A stretch of 64,000 nucleotides of DNA from Eublepharis macularius (taxonomy: Eukaryota > Chordata > Lepidosauria > Squamata > Eublepharidae). The notes below the pieces were generated by a model. The model ran no database searches. It saw only the letters and a program-made list of their open reading frames with translations, and was not told where the DNA came from. Positions 51,101-60,206 of this stretch are shown piece after piece. The stretch covers positions 13,288,001 through 13,352,000 of the forward strand of contig NC_072801.1 in NCBI RefSeq assembly GCF_028583425.1, read 5' to 3'. A program made the translations under genes and the position numbers. Position 1 is the stretch's first letter. Each line of letters opens with the position of its first letter.

Positions 51101-52754
51101 TACTAGTGTCCCTGACAGTATAGTCTGACTCGGTATAAGCCAGTTTCATGTGTTTGTGTTGATTAAATTATGGAATTCACTCCCAGTAGATGTAGCCAGG
51201 GCCGGTGCCACCATTGAGGCGGTGAGGTGGGTGCTGCGGGTGCTGAGGCGCCGAAGGGGGCACCGGAGGGGGTCCTGGGGTGGAGGCGTGCGCCAAGGAG
51301 TTGGTGTGCCTGGCCCGCAGCTGCTGCAGCCGGCCAGCCCTGTGCCACCGCTGCCACTGCCGCCGCCACCACCATCACACGCCCCCGGTCAGGTGCAGCA
51401 GCCACGGGCCAAGCATGGCAGGTGTCCAGGGCGGCATGCAGAACCTCCCCAGCCACCCGCCACGGCTGACTGGGAGCGCAGGTAGCTTCAGCACACCGTC
51501 CCAGCCACCCGCCAGCCAATGGGGCCAGCTTGCTGTGTGATGACGTCATCACGCAGTGACGTCATCACACAGTCCGAGGGGCGCATGCGGAATGTCACAT
51601 CAGAGAGAGCCCTTAGCCTCTGTGCCCACTTATAGGTGGGGAAACAGTTCACTGTTGGAACTAGGATGCTAGACTAGATGGCCCAGTGGTCTCAGAGAAA
51701 ATAAGACAGAAGACAAGACAGGCAACAAACACGGAGAAGCAAAGCCAGGAAGGTATCTGAAATTAAGTACAAGATTAAACTTGTATTTATTTACCCATGG
51801 CATTTACCCTTGGCATTGTTGGCAGAAATGTCCTTGATATTGACTGTACTAATCTCACACTGTGAAATCCACAGTAAGAAAGGCGAACTATAAATGATGT
51901 AAATAAAATAAATAAGTAAAAATAAATTAAATGAATACAGAAAGGAGAAAATGCACTGAGGAGGAAAAAGGAGTACTGCAAGCAGAAAAACACCAAGTAG
52001 GCATTTAAGACTGCTACGGTTTTCAGCTCAGGTGCTGAAGACCTACCTCAAGGCCTGCATCCGTGATGGTCGATCTCTTAAGGCTCATGGACTTCACCCC
52101 CTTCTTGGACAAAGGATAGTTATCTATGAACTCGCAAATGTCCAGGTCGGAGACTCCAACCAGGCAGAAACCATCAAAGCCCCTGATGGCGAACCCTTGG
52201 AGATTGACAAACTCTTTCTCTCCGCTGGGCAGAATGTTATAGAGCTCTTTGGTGTGCAGCACCGGTGTTAGGCCCACCCAGAACTTGGGCTGGTACAAGA
52301 CCCTTCTCCACGCTTTACACACCTGGGCCAAGACACACTTCTCACAGGCGGAAAAGTACCAAAAGAGACGGTTGAGGATCTTCTCATCCACGGCCAGTTG
52401 CCTTTCGGTGGAGGAATTGGAGAGGCCCTCTAGGGAGGAAACTTCCCCATTTGTTGAGCAGATCTCGCTGGCATTGAGTCCCACCACCGCAGCTCCAGAA
52501 GGTGATGGCACCCCAGATAGTGCAGCCAAGGATAATGGCGAAGCTAGGCTGGGTATGGGCAAGTCACTGTGATTCGCTAAGGCTGGGCTGATGATGGCAG
52601 GCACAGAAGAAGGCTGGCACAAGCGGTTTTTCATCGCAGGCGTCCCTTTGGTGATGCTGGCGGAACCGAGACCATTGGCCTGGGCCGGGATCTTCACTAG
52701 TCCGTTCCGGGGTAAACATGGGGGTTTGGTATCACCGTTACTCTGGTTCGACAT
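42016..52754 (-). CDS. FBXL16: FBXL16, F-box/LRR protein 16 (complete, five coding exons)
   Basis: Coding exons are 52754-52047, 49765-49257, 45697-45613, 42859-42796 and 42164-42016. Donors and acceptors are GT/AG and phases join to 1515 bases: 504 residues plus stop (human 479). Residues 1 to about 120 are a Ser/Pro-rich, low-complexity tail (starts [18 protein letters not shown]), longer than in human, which explains the size. The F-box is at about 122-165 ([34 protein letters not shown]). From about 210 to the end are leucine-rich repeats of the cysteine-containing type ([70 protein letters not shown]). The C-terminus is HLPRCMVIE. Family knowledge: FBXL16 is brain-enriched and reported to bind PP2A-B55; whether it forms an active SCF ligase is debated. 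The ATG is preceded by an acceptor (TTTCAG at 52769), so a noncoding 5' exon lies further right, and I could not place it. WDR24 follows on the same strand. Confidence 0.96.
42796..42859 (-). CDS. FBXL16: FBXL16 coding exon 4
   Basis: A 64-base exon: [21 protein letters not shown] plus one base. Acceptor TTTCAG, donor G|GTGAGA. Too short for an open-frame search; found by phase and family match. Confidence 0.93.
43030..43511. mobile_element. Palindromic MITE (GGCYGTTTYCACAC family) interrupted by a SINE
   Basis: GAGCCATTTCCACACGTCC on the left pairs with CATGTGGAAACGGCCC on the right. A tRNA SINE (43152-43420) lies between the two arms. Confidence 0.55.
43152..43420 (+). repeat. tRNA-derived SINE
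   Basis: Head AGCCAGTTTGGTGTAGTGG, B box GGTTTGATTCCCC, body CACTTGAAGCCAGCTGGGTGA, CACAGCTCTCTAGAGC, 3' part AAACCACTCTGAGTGGGC and a (GTT)n tail. Most complete copy with those at 60.8 and 63.4 kb. Confidence 0.85.
43549..44260. mobile_element. hAT-A related element, expanded to 712 bp
   Basis: Ends CAGGGCTTTTTTTCTGGG and GAAAGCCCTG; flanks AAAATCCC and GAAATCCC (7 of 8). The interior is not the usual palindrome but repeated GCTTTTTTCAGCTGA / TCAGCTGAAAAA blocks in both orientations. Same ends, different core. Confidence 0.8.
44783..44955. mobile_element. Palindromic MITE (GGCYGTTTYCTCAC family)
   Basis: GGCCGTTTCCTCACGTCC pairs with a GGATATGAGGAAACAGCC end; AAGAAGCCACCAGTGTT pairs with AACACTGGTGGCTTCTT. 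TGTGTGTGTAAAGT (14 bases) occurs on both sides (44769-44782 and 44956-44969), but this may belong to the adjacent SINE tail. Confidence 0.7.
44956..45150 (-). repeat. 5S rRNA-derived SINE
   Basis: Minus strand: GACCTAATCAGATTTCAGAAG, AAGCAGGGTCAGTTGCGGTT, AGTACTTGGATGGGAGACC (a close 5S match), then body and TG/CA-rich tail. Confidence 0.87.
45613..45697 (-). CDS. FBXL16: FBXL16 coding exon 3
   Basis: An 85-base exon completing the split Arg, then [15 protein letters not shown] to LRWCCQ. Acceptor TTCCACAG, donor CAG|GTAGGA. Confidence 0.94.
45735..45979. mobile_element. hAT-A palindromic MITE
   Basis: CAGGGCTTTTTTTCAGG to AAAAAAAGCCCTG with exact duplications AAGAAAAG. It inserted only about 40 bases upstream of FBXL16 exon 3's acceptor. 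Confidence 0.92.
46133..46280. repeat. Foldback family D copy (one arm)
   Basis: GATCCAGAGGAGTTAGCCATG, TAGCACCTTTAAGACTAACC, TCTTCGTCAGATGCATCTGG; the right arm is truncated at GGACTCTTTACT. Confidence 0.7.
46562..46790 (+). mobile_element. hAT-B MITE
   Basis: TAGGGTTGCCAGCCTCC to GCTGGCAACCCTA, exact duplications ATTGAAGG on both sides. This copy best defines the family ends. Confidence 0.93.
47055..47215. repeat. Interspersed repeat (CTTTCTCACTGAGACTC family)
   Basis: Same strings as 22985-23240: CTCACTGAGACTCAAGGCGG, GTGTGAGATTAGTACAATCA, CAATGTCATAGGGTAAAT. Confidence 0.65.
47290..47509 (+). mobile_element. hAT-B MITE
   Basis: TAGGGTTGCCAGCCTCC to GCTGGCAACTCTA with exact duplications GTACAAAA. 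Confidence 0.92.
47520..48093. other. FBXL16 intron 2 stretch, nothing recognised
   Basis: No exon or repeat recognised between two MITEs. Confidence 0.3.
48094..48534. mobile_element. hAT-A related element with different core
   Basis: CAGGGCTTTTTTTCTGGG to AAAAAAAGCCCTG; flanks GGCCTGTA and GGCCGGTA (7 of 8). The core contains ACATCACTTCCGGGAAGTGA palindromes in place of the common core. Confidence 0.82.
48710..49128. mobile_element. hAT-B related element, 419 bp, different core
   Basis: TAGGGTTCCTTGGCGCC to CCTGGCAACCCTA; flanks GTGCTACC and GTGTTACC (7 of 8). The core is GC-rich with CACTGGCA/TGCCAGTGG inverted segments, and TGACGTCA at 49030-49037. Confidence 0.75.
49257..49765 (-). CDS. 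FBXL16: FBXL16 coding exon 2 (LRR region)
   Basis: Acceptor [24 protein letters not shown] through HKLEELVLD plus two bases. Contains about six LRRs. Donor AG|GTAGGG. A long antisense frame here is a shadow. Confidence 0.96.
49810..49995 (+). repeat. tRNA-SINE body fragment (GACCTCTGCCTGAGACCC type)
   Basis: CAGGTTCAATCCTCAGCATC, CCAGCTAAAAGGA, GACCTCTGCCTGAGACCCAG, ATATAAGGAAGTTTCA. Same family as 50950-51160 and the SINE split at 62.5 kb. Confidence 0.65.
50095..50940. other. FBXL16 intron 1 stretch with weak LINE-like pieces
   Basis: AAAAACATTAGAAGAGCCC..GATCAGGCCAGCAGT-like strings near 50425-50480 and GATCCCTCCTCCATGAATCTG near 50605 resemble old retroelement tails. No exon. Confidence 0.35.
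50950..51160 (+). repeat. tRNA-derived SINE (GTGGCTCAGGAGCAGAGTAT type)
   Basis: A-box-like GTGGCTCAGGAGCAGAGTAT, B-box-like CAGGTTTGATTCCC, body CTGGAGAACTGCTTCCAGTC and GACTCGGTATAAGCCAGTTT. Confidence 0.75.
51197..51600 (+). mobile_element. GC-rich element E (CAGGGCCGG family)
   Basis: Starts CAGGGCCGGTGCCACC inside a LINE-like context (GGAATTCACTCCCAGTAG). The core is extremely GC-rich with CCGCCGCCACCACCA and ends near two TGACGTCA sites (51541, 51557). The right boundary is uncertain. Same start as 58665 (reverse) and 60207. Confidence 0.55.
51780..51910. repeat. Interspersed repeat (CTTTCTCACTGAGACTC family, reverse)
   Basis: TTGATATTGACTGTACTAATCTC and GTAAGAAAGGCGAACTATAAAT are the reverse complement of the 22985 family. 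Confidence 0.55.
52047..52754 (-). CDS. FBXL16: FBXL16 coding exon 1 (N-terminal tail, F-box, first LRR)
   Basis: ATG at 52754-52752; 236 codons to DAGLE; donor GAG|GTAGGT. The N-terminal 120 residues are low complexity; the F-box follows. Confidence 0.95.
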
Positions 52755-52769
52755 TTTCCAAGGTCACTC

Positions 52770-53307
52770 TGAAATACAAAGGTGAAGGGTATTAGATGGC
52801 AAAACCGAAGCAACTCCTAAAATGAGAAATCCCTTAAATTGCACACCTTGCACCAGCAATTAATTAACAGGACATGAGCCCAAATAAACCACTTACAGGA
52901 GAGGCTATTCACTGCGTGACATACGAACACAGAGATCCTGGCTTGCAGCCCAGTGCTGCCCTTCTGAACTCCCTGTCTACAGAGACGCTTAACCCAGAGC
53001 AAAGGTAATAAAAGAAGCATCTGTTTTGACTGATTGTCTGTGAGCTGGATTTGGGTTTCACAAACTAACCATCGTTAACATTAATTCTTTAAAATATGCA
53101 GTTAGCTTTAGGGATGGGGCTGATGGAGGGAGGGTGAGAAGACACCAACAAAGAACTGGAATGCACGTTACGATTTGACCACCATTATCTCCCTGTAGTG
53201 TTTGTGTAACTGGCAGTCACTGTGATCTCCTGGGCAGATCTCCGATTCCCCCTTCTGCTCCCTTCCCTCAGAATCAGCATGGGTGCAAGTTAGGAAGTAC
53301 TTATGAC
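52770..53307. other. Upstream of FBXL16 coding exon 1, nothing recognised
   Basis: No CpG island or exon recognised. The FBXL16 first noncoding exon must be further upstream or is not recognisable here. Confidence 0.3.
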
Positions 53308-54076
53308 TAGACATGGGCACGAACCAAAAAAAAATTAACGAACCTGTGGTTCATGGTTTGGTGCCACCGATGAACCATGAACAAACGAACCGTAATAAAC
53401 ATTTCCCGTTACCGAACCGGTTCACGGTTTGTGGTTCGTGGGCGTTGGAACAGCCCCCGTTGCACTTAGAGAGCCCATATTCACAGGGAGTGTTTAGCAG
53501 ACTCTCCTCCAGCCAGCACCCAAGTTTGTTCAAGATTGCAATAGGGATCTTGGAGGGATCTATACCCTCTCCAATCCGAGGCCCCCAGGAAACTCCCACT
53601 TGATACAATTAGAGCCACCAGTTGACATTGGCTCAGTGTACAAGGGGTTGGCTGTCAGAACTGCCTATCAGGGTTTGCAGGGATGAGATTGGCGTTCCCA
53701 TGGCTACAGAACACCCCCCCTTCCCCCTCCCTCCCCCTGGGTGTCTTCTCCCATGTAACCAATTGTAACCAATTTGCAGCTCCTTGGTTGGAAGGAAGAC
53801 TTGCCGATCAAGGTAAGCTAGGCGTCAATTTGTGTTTCCAGGGTGACAGAAGGAGTGCAGACAGAGTTCAGGCATTCCCCCAGCTACGTTTCCAAGGGAA
53901 TTGATTGATGGTGCCTGAATGTCTGGCTTCACGAACCAGGGTGAATGCAACGAACTGGGCTTCCAACAAACGCTGGTTCATTGGCCACGGACCCTGATGA
54001 ACCACCGGATCGGGAACAGATGATCAGGCGGTTCGTGGTTTTTTTTGGTTCGTAAAGCAGTTCGTGCCCATGTCTA
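53308..54076. mobile_element. hAT-C non-autonomous element
   Basis: TAGACATGGGCACGAACC to GTTCGTGCCCATGTCTA, flanks CTTATGAC and CTTGTGAC (7 of 8). 769 bp with multiple GAACC/GGTTC repeats near both ends, no transposase frame. Confidence 0.9.
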
Positions 54077-54199
54077 CTTGTGACACTGCTTCTGAAATCC
54101 CAAATCTCCACACTGATCCTCCTCAGGGGCTGTTCTGCAAACAAACAAACAAACAAAAACCCACCCCTTTACAGTTGCCACATGATTGGCAGAAGTCTG

Positions 54200-54540
54200 G
54201 ATTCATTCAGTTTGGTGAAGTGGTTAAGAATCTAATCTGGAGAGCCAGATTTGATTCCCCAGTCCTCCGCTTGAAGCCAGCTGGGTGACCTTGGGTCAGT
54301 CACTTAAGAGCGGCAGGACTCTAATCTGGAGAACCGTGTTTGATTCCCCATTCCTCCACTTGAAGCCAGCTGAGGGACCTTGTGTCAGTCACAGCTCTCT
54401 CTGAGCTCTCTCAGCCCCACCCACCTTGCAGGGTGATTGTTGTGGGGATAATAATAACATACTTTGTAAACCGCTCTGAGTGGGCATTAAGTTGCCCTGA
54501 AGGGTGGTATAGAAATTGAATGTTGTTGTTGTCGTCATTA
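54200..54540 (+). repeat. tRNA-derived SINE, tandem partial dimer
   Basis: A truncated SINE head (TCAGTTTGGTGAAGTGG ... CAGTCACTTAAGAG) is followed by a second head starting GCGGCAGGACTCTAATCTGG and a complete body and (GTT)n tail. Confidence 0.78.
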
Positions 54541-55486
54541 TTTTGTTGAGAAGAGCAGGACGTTTCCTATAAGTCTATCTGGATTTTACAATCAGAATGA
54601 AACCACTGCTTAACTGATACACTGTTGACTTTGAAGGTGATGCGTCTGAGGGCCGACTAAAAAGCATATTAATCAAACGCTCGGATTTTTTTTTTGGCAT
54701 AGCCTGAAAAAGCCTTTCAGGCTGATTTGCATATGCTGCTATATGCAATCTACGGCTTTCAGCCCTGCAGGCTTAATTTGTATGCCCAGCGAAGTACTTT
54801 TTTGATCAGTTTGTGGATCTACATAATTGATGCACAGTAAAGGAAATGCATCTGAATCCAATTTGTCTGTTTTGTTCCCCGCCCCCCCCAGCAACGGCCC
54901 ATCCCCACAGTTAGGATCCAAACAAGTATCATCCTCCCTTTCAAAACTCATATGCCATAGGACAAGCTAGATGTGATATGGGAAATGTGTAATTAAGATT
55001 GCCTACATTTAAAAAAAAAACAAGTTAAAAGCAGTCATATAAGGGAAACAGATCAGAACCAAGTTTTTTCAGATTTAAATTTCATCCTTCTCACAGCAGA
55101 GGTTGCCAGATTTTGAGCATCTCAAAACCATGAGACTTGTCAGGGTCTGATGATGTCATGGGGCGTGGCCTTGTGATGTCAGGGGGTGAGGCCTGGCAAT
55201 GTCACCTTGAATTGCAGAATTAATGGTGGTACTTTCATGCACAATGAGTCATTGTACCACATGCTGTGAATATCTGTGTTCATAACCGACAGAGGAGAGA
55301 AAATCTTCACATTTTCTTTAGTAAAATGATTAACGCCTCCCAGCTTCAGTTTACATGTGCAACAGGTACCAAAATCAGGCTTGCAAAGAAAAAGAAGCCA
55401 CAGAATGAGCAGAGTACAAAAATATTTATTGTTGTGGCCGTAGACCATAACATCCTAACTCCATAGCACAGTACATTTCAGTACAA
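54541..55486. other. Intergenic, nothing recognised
   Basis: No exon or clear repeat. A TGATGTCATGGGGCGTGGCC / GTGATGTCAGGGGGTGAGGCC pair near 55150-55190 may be part of an unrecognised repeat. Confidence 0.3.
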
Positions 55487-55668
55487 GGCTGTTTTCACAC
55501 TGCTTACCGGCCACGGAACATCTCGCCGAGCTCCCAGAACGGAAGTGTCTTCCTGGTGCGATTTCGCACAAGAACGGCAGTTCTCATGCGAAATCGCGCC
55601 AGGAAGACACTTTCGTTCCGGGAGCTCGGCGCAATGTTCCGTGGCCGGTAAGCAGTGTGAAAACAGCC
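55487..55668. mobile_element. 182-bp palindromic MITE (GGCTGTTTTCACAC family)
   Basis: GGCTGTTTTCACAC pairs exactly with GTGTGAAAACAGCC. Arms extend nearly to the centre (CGATTTCGCACAAGAACGG / GCGAAATCGC). CAA occurs immediately on both sides, a possible 3-bp target duplication. Confidence 0.82.
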
Positions 55669-55669
55669 C

Positions 55670-56900
55670 AAGTTAGACAGTCCATCATAACAAAATACAA
55701 GTTAATAAAATTTAAAATATCTGTACAAATAAATAATACAATAAAATGCTGGAATAAAATGTGTATATAATTTGGCTAAAATTCTCATGGAAACTACAAG
55801 TCTTGTAGGGGCAGCTGGGATTAGTCTCTTCCTTATGTTTATTGATAGAAAGATAAAAGCGGCCACCATAAACGTAACATCTGAGATGGCATCAGCCAAT
55901 AAAAACTTGATGGATTCCTCCTCTGAACCAGAGAAATTTGTGAGGAGTGGCTCAAAAATTTGTTTCTAATGAGCTCATTAAAGGGGCAGCGTAGAATGTA
56001 GTGAACAATATCTTCTGCCTCATTGGAGCCTCAAGGGCAAAGGCGCTGAACCTCTGGTATACGCTTTTTTTTAATAAAGAAGAAAAAGATTTAATACAAG
56101 AAATGATAAAACCATAAAATACAAACAAGAAAGGGATTTTAAAAAATTAAACCATAAAAGAAATGATTTGAAACAACTCTTGGCAAATTGTCAAAAACCC
56201 AAGAATTACAATAAACAAGCATTTAAACTTTGTTGTATTGTGGGGATTACTTCTTTGGCATTTAAAACATCTAAAACTGGTTTCCATATTTCATCATATT
56301 TGAATAAAGGGACTACCATACGCAAGTTCCCAAAAAATGGACTGTGCATAATCCTACCCATCAAATATTGCTCCCAGATTTTCTGATACCATTTTTTTTA
56401 GCAATGGGCCTACAAGGGATTTCCAATTCGTAGTGATAACCAAATGAGCAGAGGCAACCAATGTTGAAACAAGAGATCTAGTATTCCTATCTAGCACAGA
56501 GTCGGGCCAAAAATCCAATAGGAGAAATTCTGGAGAGTGTGGCAACGAAAGACCCACCATGTTGGATATCTCTTTGTGAACCACTCTCCAAAATTCCTGA
56601 ACGAAATGGCCTCTGGTATATGCTGATTTGCATCTGCCGTCCTGAAAACACGCACTAAAACCCGGATTTCTGGGCCAAATTCTGTCTTAGCACCCTTACT
56701 GTATTCTATGCCAATGCCAACTTTTTTTCAGTCGGAAACCAACAGATTTGTATATAAACTTTCCCAAAGCCATCTAGATTTGCCATCAGAAAGACTATTT
56801 TTTAAAGATGCATTTGCAAATGACAGCACGCCTTGTGAAGATAGGATATTTGTCCATTGTTTTGGATGTGCAAATGGAGTTAATGGGAACAGAGGGAGGG
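55670..56900 (-). repeat. Non-LTR LINE C-terminal fragment (interrupted)
   Basis: Read on the minus strand, 56050 down to 55700 gives a cysteine/histidine motif (GSNEAEDIVHYILRCPFNEL) followed by a C-terminal hydrophobic region. This is the sort of C-terminal zinc-finger tail found on several non-LTR clades. An L1 fragment splits it at 56066-56609. The clade is not determined and the 56625-56900 part is less certain. Confidence 0.5.
56066..56609 (-). mobile_element. L1 LINE 3' fragment with target duplication
   Basis: The minus strand encodes an L1 ORF2-like C-terminus (SLPHSPEFLLLDFWPD, SAHLVITTNWKS). The 3' end faces low coordinates with a T run at 56065-56072 (poly-A on the minus strand). 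A 15-bp duplication CCTCTGGTATACGCT (56051-56065) / CCTCTGGTATATGCT (56610-56624) brackets it, one mismatch. Heavily 5'-truncated. Confidence 0.8.
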
Positions 56901-57139
56901 GGGAATGAACGTTGCTGCCTCATGGGGACTGGAGCTGAGGCAGTAAATATTTCTTGGTGTTAGTTTCAGGGGTGATAGCCACACTTCCCATCCCTTCCTT
57001 CAGGCTAGCAGCGATCTGCCTGGGGTTATGGATGAGAGGAGGAGGAAAGAAGTTAAGGACTCATACGCTGATTAAATTGGTAAAGCAGCAAGATCAGATG
57101 CTCCTCTGAAGTCCAGTAAATGAAGCATAGGGCAAGCTC

Positions 57140-57425
57140 AAACCAAGCATCTTTCAGCACCTTAAAGACTAACCGGTTTTTATTCTAGCATAACATGGAT
57201 GACACACTACTAAGAAGCCACTACAGGCATCCGTCAAAGGAGACTCCACTCCATGCAAGCATATGTTAAATGTCTGCGTACTGAGGGCCCACTACAGGCA
57301 TCTGCCAAAGTGGGGCTCCAGGCCAGGAAAGTTTATGCTAGCATAAGAGCTGGTTCCTCTTTAAGGTGTCACAAGACTCCTGTTTATTTTTGCTGCAGCA
57401 GATTCACACAGCTACCCCCTCTGGG
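57140..57425. repeat. Foldback family D relative
   Basis: AGCACCTTAAAGACTAACC pairs loosely with TTTAAGGTGTCACAAGACTCC; ends GATTCACACAGCTACCCCCTC. More diverged than other copies. Confidence 0.55.
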
Positions 57426-57429
57426 ATCC

Positions 57430-57844
57430 TTATAATAGCAATGATCATTATATTGCAAATCATGCCGTAATGTTGGAGGCAAAGTTAATTCACTAATTTG
57501 CTGGGAAGCCGGTGAGATAAACAGAAGAGGAAGAATCATCTTCTAGATTATTACTCTCCAATCAAGAATATAGAAATCTGCATTTAGAAGAGATGGAGGG
57601 AGCTGACAAATGAGCGTGCCCTCTCTGCAAATTTGTTGGGAGAAAAAGCACATCACGGAGAAAGAAATGTGGTCCCGGTTTTACCTTTTGGAGTGATGGG
57701 GGGGGGGCTTTTAAAAATATTGCTAGTGAGTGTTCACGTGGCAAGGCTGGACAGAAAGAAGAAAGCAGACCATCAAAAGGCCACTGGCCACTTTCTATCA
57801 CTTTCTACCAGACCATTTATGACCTGATATCTGCTGGGATTACA
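57430..57844. other. Intergenic, nothing recognised
   Basis: No exon or repeat family recognised. Confidence 0.3.
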
Positions 57845-57905
57845 TACTTTGTAAACCACTCTGAGTGGGCCTTAAGTTGTTCTGAAGGGTGGTTTATAAA
57901 TCAAA

Positions 57906-57938
<33 letters not shown>
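57845..57938 (+). repeat. tRNA-SINE 3' end
   Basis: ACTTTGTAAACCACTCTGAG, TAAGTTGTTCTGAAGGG and (GTT)n tail only; head missing. Followed directly by a TG tract. Confidence 0.7.

Positions 57939-57966
<28 letters not shown>
57939..57966. repeat. (TG)n microsatellite
   Basis: TG tract that is also the CA-rich 3' tail of the reverse BovB fragment. Confidence 0.85.
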
Positions 57967-58262
57967 CCATCACACACACAAAACCCATGGCAACCCTATG
58001 AATGAAAGACCTCCAAAACGTCCTATCCTTAACAGACGTGCTCAGATCCTGCAAACTGGAGGACGTGGCTTCTTTTATGGAGTCCAGCCATCTCGTTTTA
58101 GGTCTTCCTCTTTTCCTGCTGCCTTCTACTTTTCCTAGCATTATTGCCTTTCCCAGAGAATCTTGTCTTCTTATGATGTGACCAAAGTACGATAGCCTCC
58201 GTTTTGTCATTTTAGCTTCTAGGGAGAATTCAGGCTCTTCTCCCATCACTAGCAGTAGTTCA
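57942..58262 (-). mobile_element. BovB (RTE) LINE 3' fragment
   Basis: The minus strand encodes the ORF2 C-terminal pattern RRLSYFGHIIRRQDSLGK, MLGKVEGSRKRGRPKTRW, LDSIKEATSSSLQDL, FWRSFIHRVAMGF, and then ends in a CA repeat. This matches RTE/BovB tails, common in squamates. It is 5'-truncated. Confidence 0.85.
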
Positions 58263-58270
58263 AGGGTTTT

Positions 58271-58665
58271 CAGTGCCCGTGGCTGGCCGGTGGGCTGGGC
58301 TCCTGCACACCCACGTGCACACACACACATGCACCTGCCTGTGTCATGATGTCACATGTGACAACATCACGGGCACGCATGCGCCGCCAGCCCGATTGCT
58401 GTGGTGGGCGGCTGGGACGGTGCGTGGGTGGCCTCTGAGCTCTCCTGCTCGGTTGCCCTGTGCTGCCCAGACTCCTGCCCGCAGCTGTTGAGCCCGGCCA
58501 GGAGCGTGTGCTGGCGGCAGCGGTGGCACGCAGGGGGCAGGAGGGCTAGGAGGCTGCAGCTCCGTGGCACGCACTCCTGCCCCCCGTGCCTCCTCCGGTG
58601 CCCCCTCCGGCACCCCGTGCCCTGAAGCCACCGCCTACCTGGCCACAATGGGCTCGCCGGCCCTG
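58271..58665 (-). mobile_element. GC-rich element E (reverse)
   Basis: On the minus strand it starts CAGGGCCGGCGAGCCC and ends CCACGGGCACTG. Core very GC-rich, with GTGATGTTGTCACATGTGAC near the end. Spurious long frames occur on both strands. Confidence 0.6.
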
Positions 58666-58777
58666 CCCATCACCATTGAAACATTAAATTCTGCTGATAT
58701 GACTGTTGATTCCTGAAGGGGGTGGATGCATCTTAGTCTGGTATCTCAGCTTTGACCGTTCCGCCTTGAGTGACTGT

Positions 58778-59011
58778 GGGCCAAGCTACAAGTGATGCCT
58801 GACACAGGTTGGACACTTGTCAGCTTCCCTCAAGTTTTGATGGGAAATGTAGGCATCCTGGTCTCACAGCTTGGCTCTCTGACTGTTGTCCAATGGACTT
58901 TTCAACTGTCACTTGTCCAACATTCCGCCAAGCTGCCTACATTTCCCATCAAAACTTGAGGGAAGCTGACAAGTGTCCAACCTGTGTCAGTCATGGCTTG
59001 TAGTTTGGCCC
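58778..59011. mobile_element. Palindromic MITE (GGGCCAAGCTACAAGTGA family)
   Basis: GGGCCAAGCTACAAGTGA and GCTTGTAGTTTGGCCC ends; arms CTTCCCTCAAGTTTTGATGG / CCATCAAAACTTGAGGGAAG are exact complements. The centre has a further inverted piece. Confidence 0.78.
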
Positions 59012-59401
59012 TCTTCCACAAATTTAGACTCTTGACCAAACCTGTGCTCCTGACAGTGTTGCGCTCAGCTTCACTGACACACTCAAACCCCCTCGCCACA
59101 TTAAGCTATGTATCCAAGAGGAGGGTTATTATTGTTGTTATTGTTATTGTTAGCCACGCTGACTCAGACCAACGGCCCATCTCATCCAGCATCCTGCTGT
59201 GGCCAGTCAGACGCCATAGGGAAGCTGACAAACAGGGCCTGCGTCTGATGATAGCAAGTTCCACAAGTCATCTAATTGTGTGAAGTGGTACTTCCTTTTG
59301 TCTTTCTTGAATCTATTGCCATTCTTGCAAAGAAGGTAGGACTAGGTAGAACCCGGCCCAACCCAGAAAGGCACTTCCATTCTTAAAAAGTCATCTGCAG
59401 G

Positions 59402-59629
59402 TAGGGTTGCCAGCCTCCAGGTAGTGGCTGGAGATCTCCTGGAATTACAACCGGTCTCCAGGCCACAGAGATCAGTTCACCTGGAGAAAATGGCTACTTT
59501 GGGGGGTGGACTGTATGGAATTATGCCATGCCAAGGTCCTTTCCCAAACCCCACTTTTTCCAGGTTTCTCCAGGTTTCACCCCCCAGATCTCCAGGAATT
59601 TTCCAACTCGGAGCCGGTAGGATTCCCTA
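59402..59629 (+). mobile_element. hAT-B MITE with decayed right end
   Basis: TAGGGTTGCCAGCCTCC start and full body to CCAACTCGGAGCCGG, then a diverged right end. No matching target duplication. Confidence 0.75.
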
Positions 59630-59634
59630 AAGGA

Positions 59635-60206
59635 GATGAGGTATGCCATAACTCTTAAGAAATCCTGAATAATGCACACTTATTTTGCACATTTTAAGCA
59701 CATTGGCAGATCATTGGGATCCTACTAAGAAAACAAGCAAGCCATGCAAGACGGAAGACACGCCACTCCTGCAGTAGTGTGAACATACCCCCCCACCCCC
59801 CACCCCCAAAATAACTGCCTATCCAGATAGTAAACATTGTTGGATATTTTTGGAACTGAGTACGAGCAGATTAATGACTAGACTGAATGTTCTATTGAAC
59901 ATGTACGTTTTTAAAAAAGGAAACTGCTACAGTTTGTTGATTACCCTGCAGAAGCCAGTATGGGACAGATGCTTTAAATGAATTCAGTGGTAACAGGCTA
60001 AGAATAGCTTTCAGCTATGTAGAACGGTGGATTAGGAGTGTATGTATGCGCACGCGCATGCAGGCATGCCCAGACAATGATCTTCTCAGTATGAGAACAG
60101 ATATACACAAGATATTTTTTCCCCTCTGAAATGGTTGCAAGGTCCTAGTATGTAACATCTACTTTGAGTATTACTGAGTTTAACTGTCCAGGAAGAGACT
60201 CCTAAG
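59635..60206. other. Intergenic, nothing recognised
   Basis: No recognisable gene or repeat. Confidence 0.3.

Noticed and set aside
51150-51485. Alanine/proline-rich frames on both strands
   Set aside because: Inside a GC-rich repeat (element E) and partly LINE-derived; no splice or family evidence.
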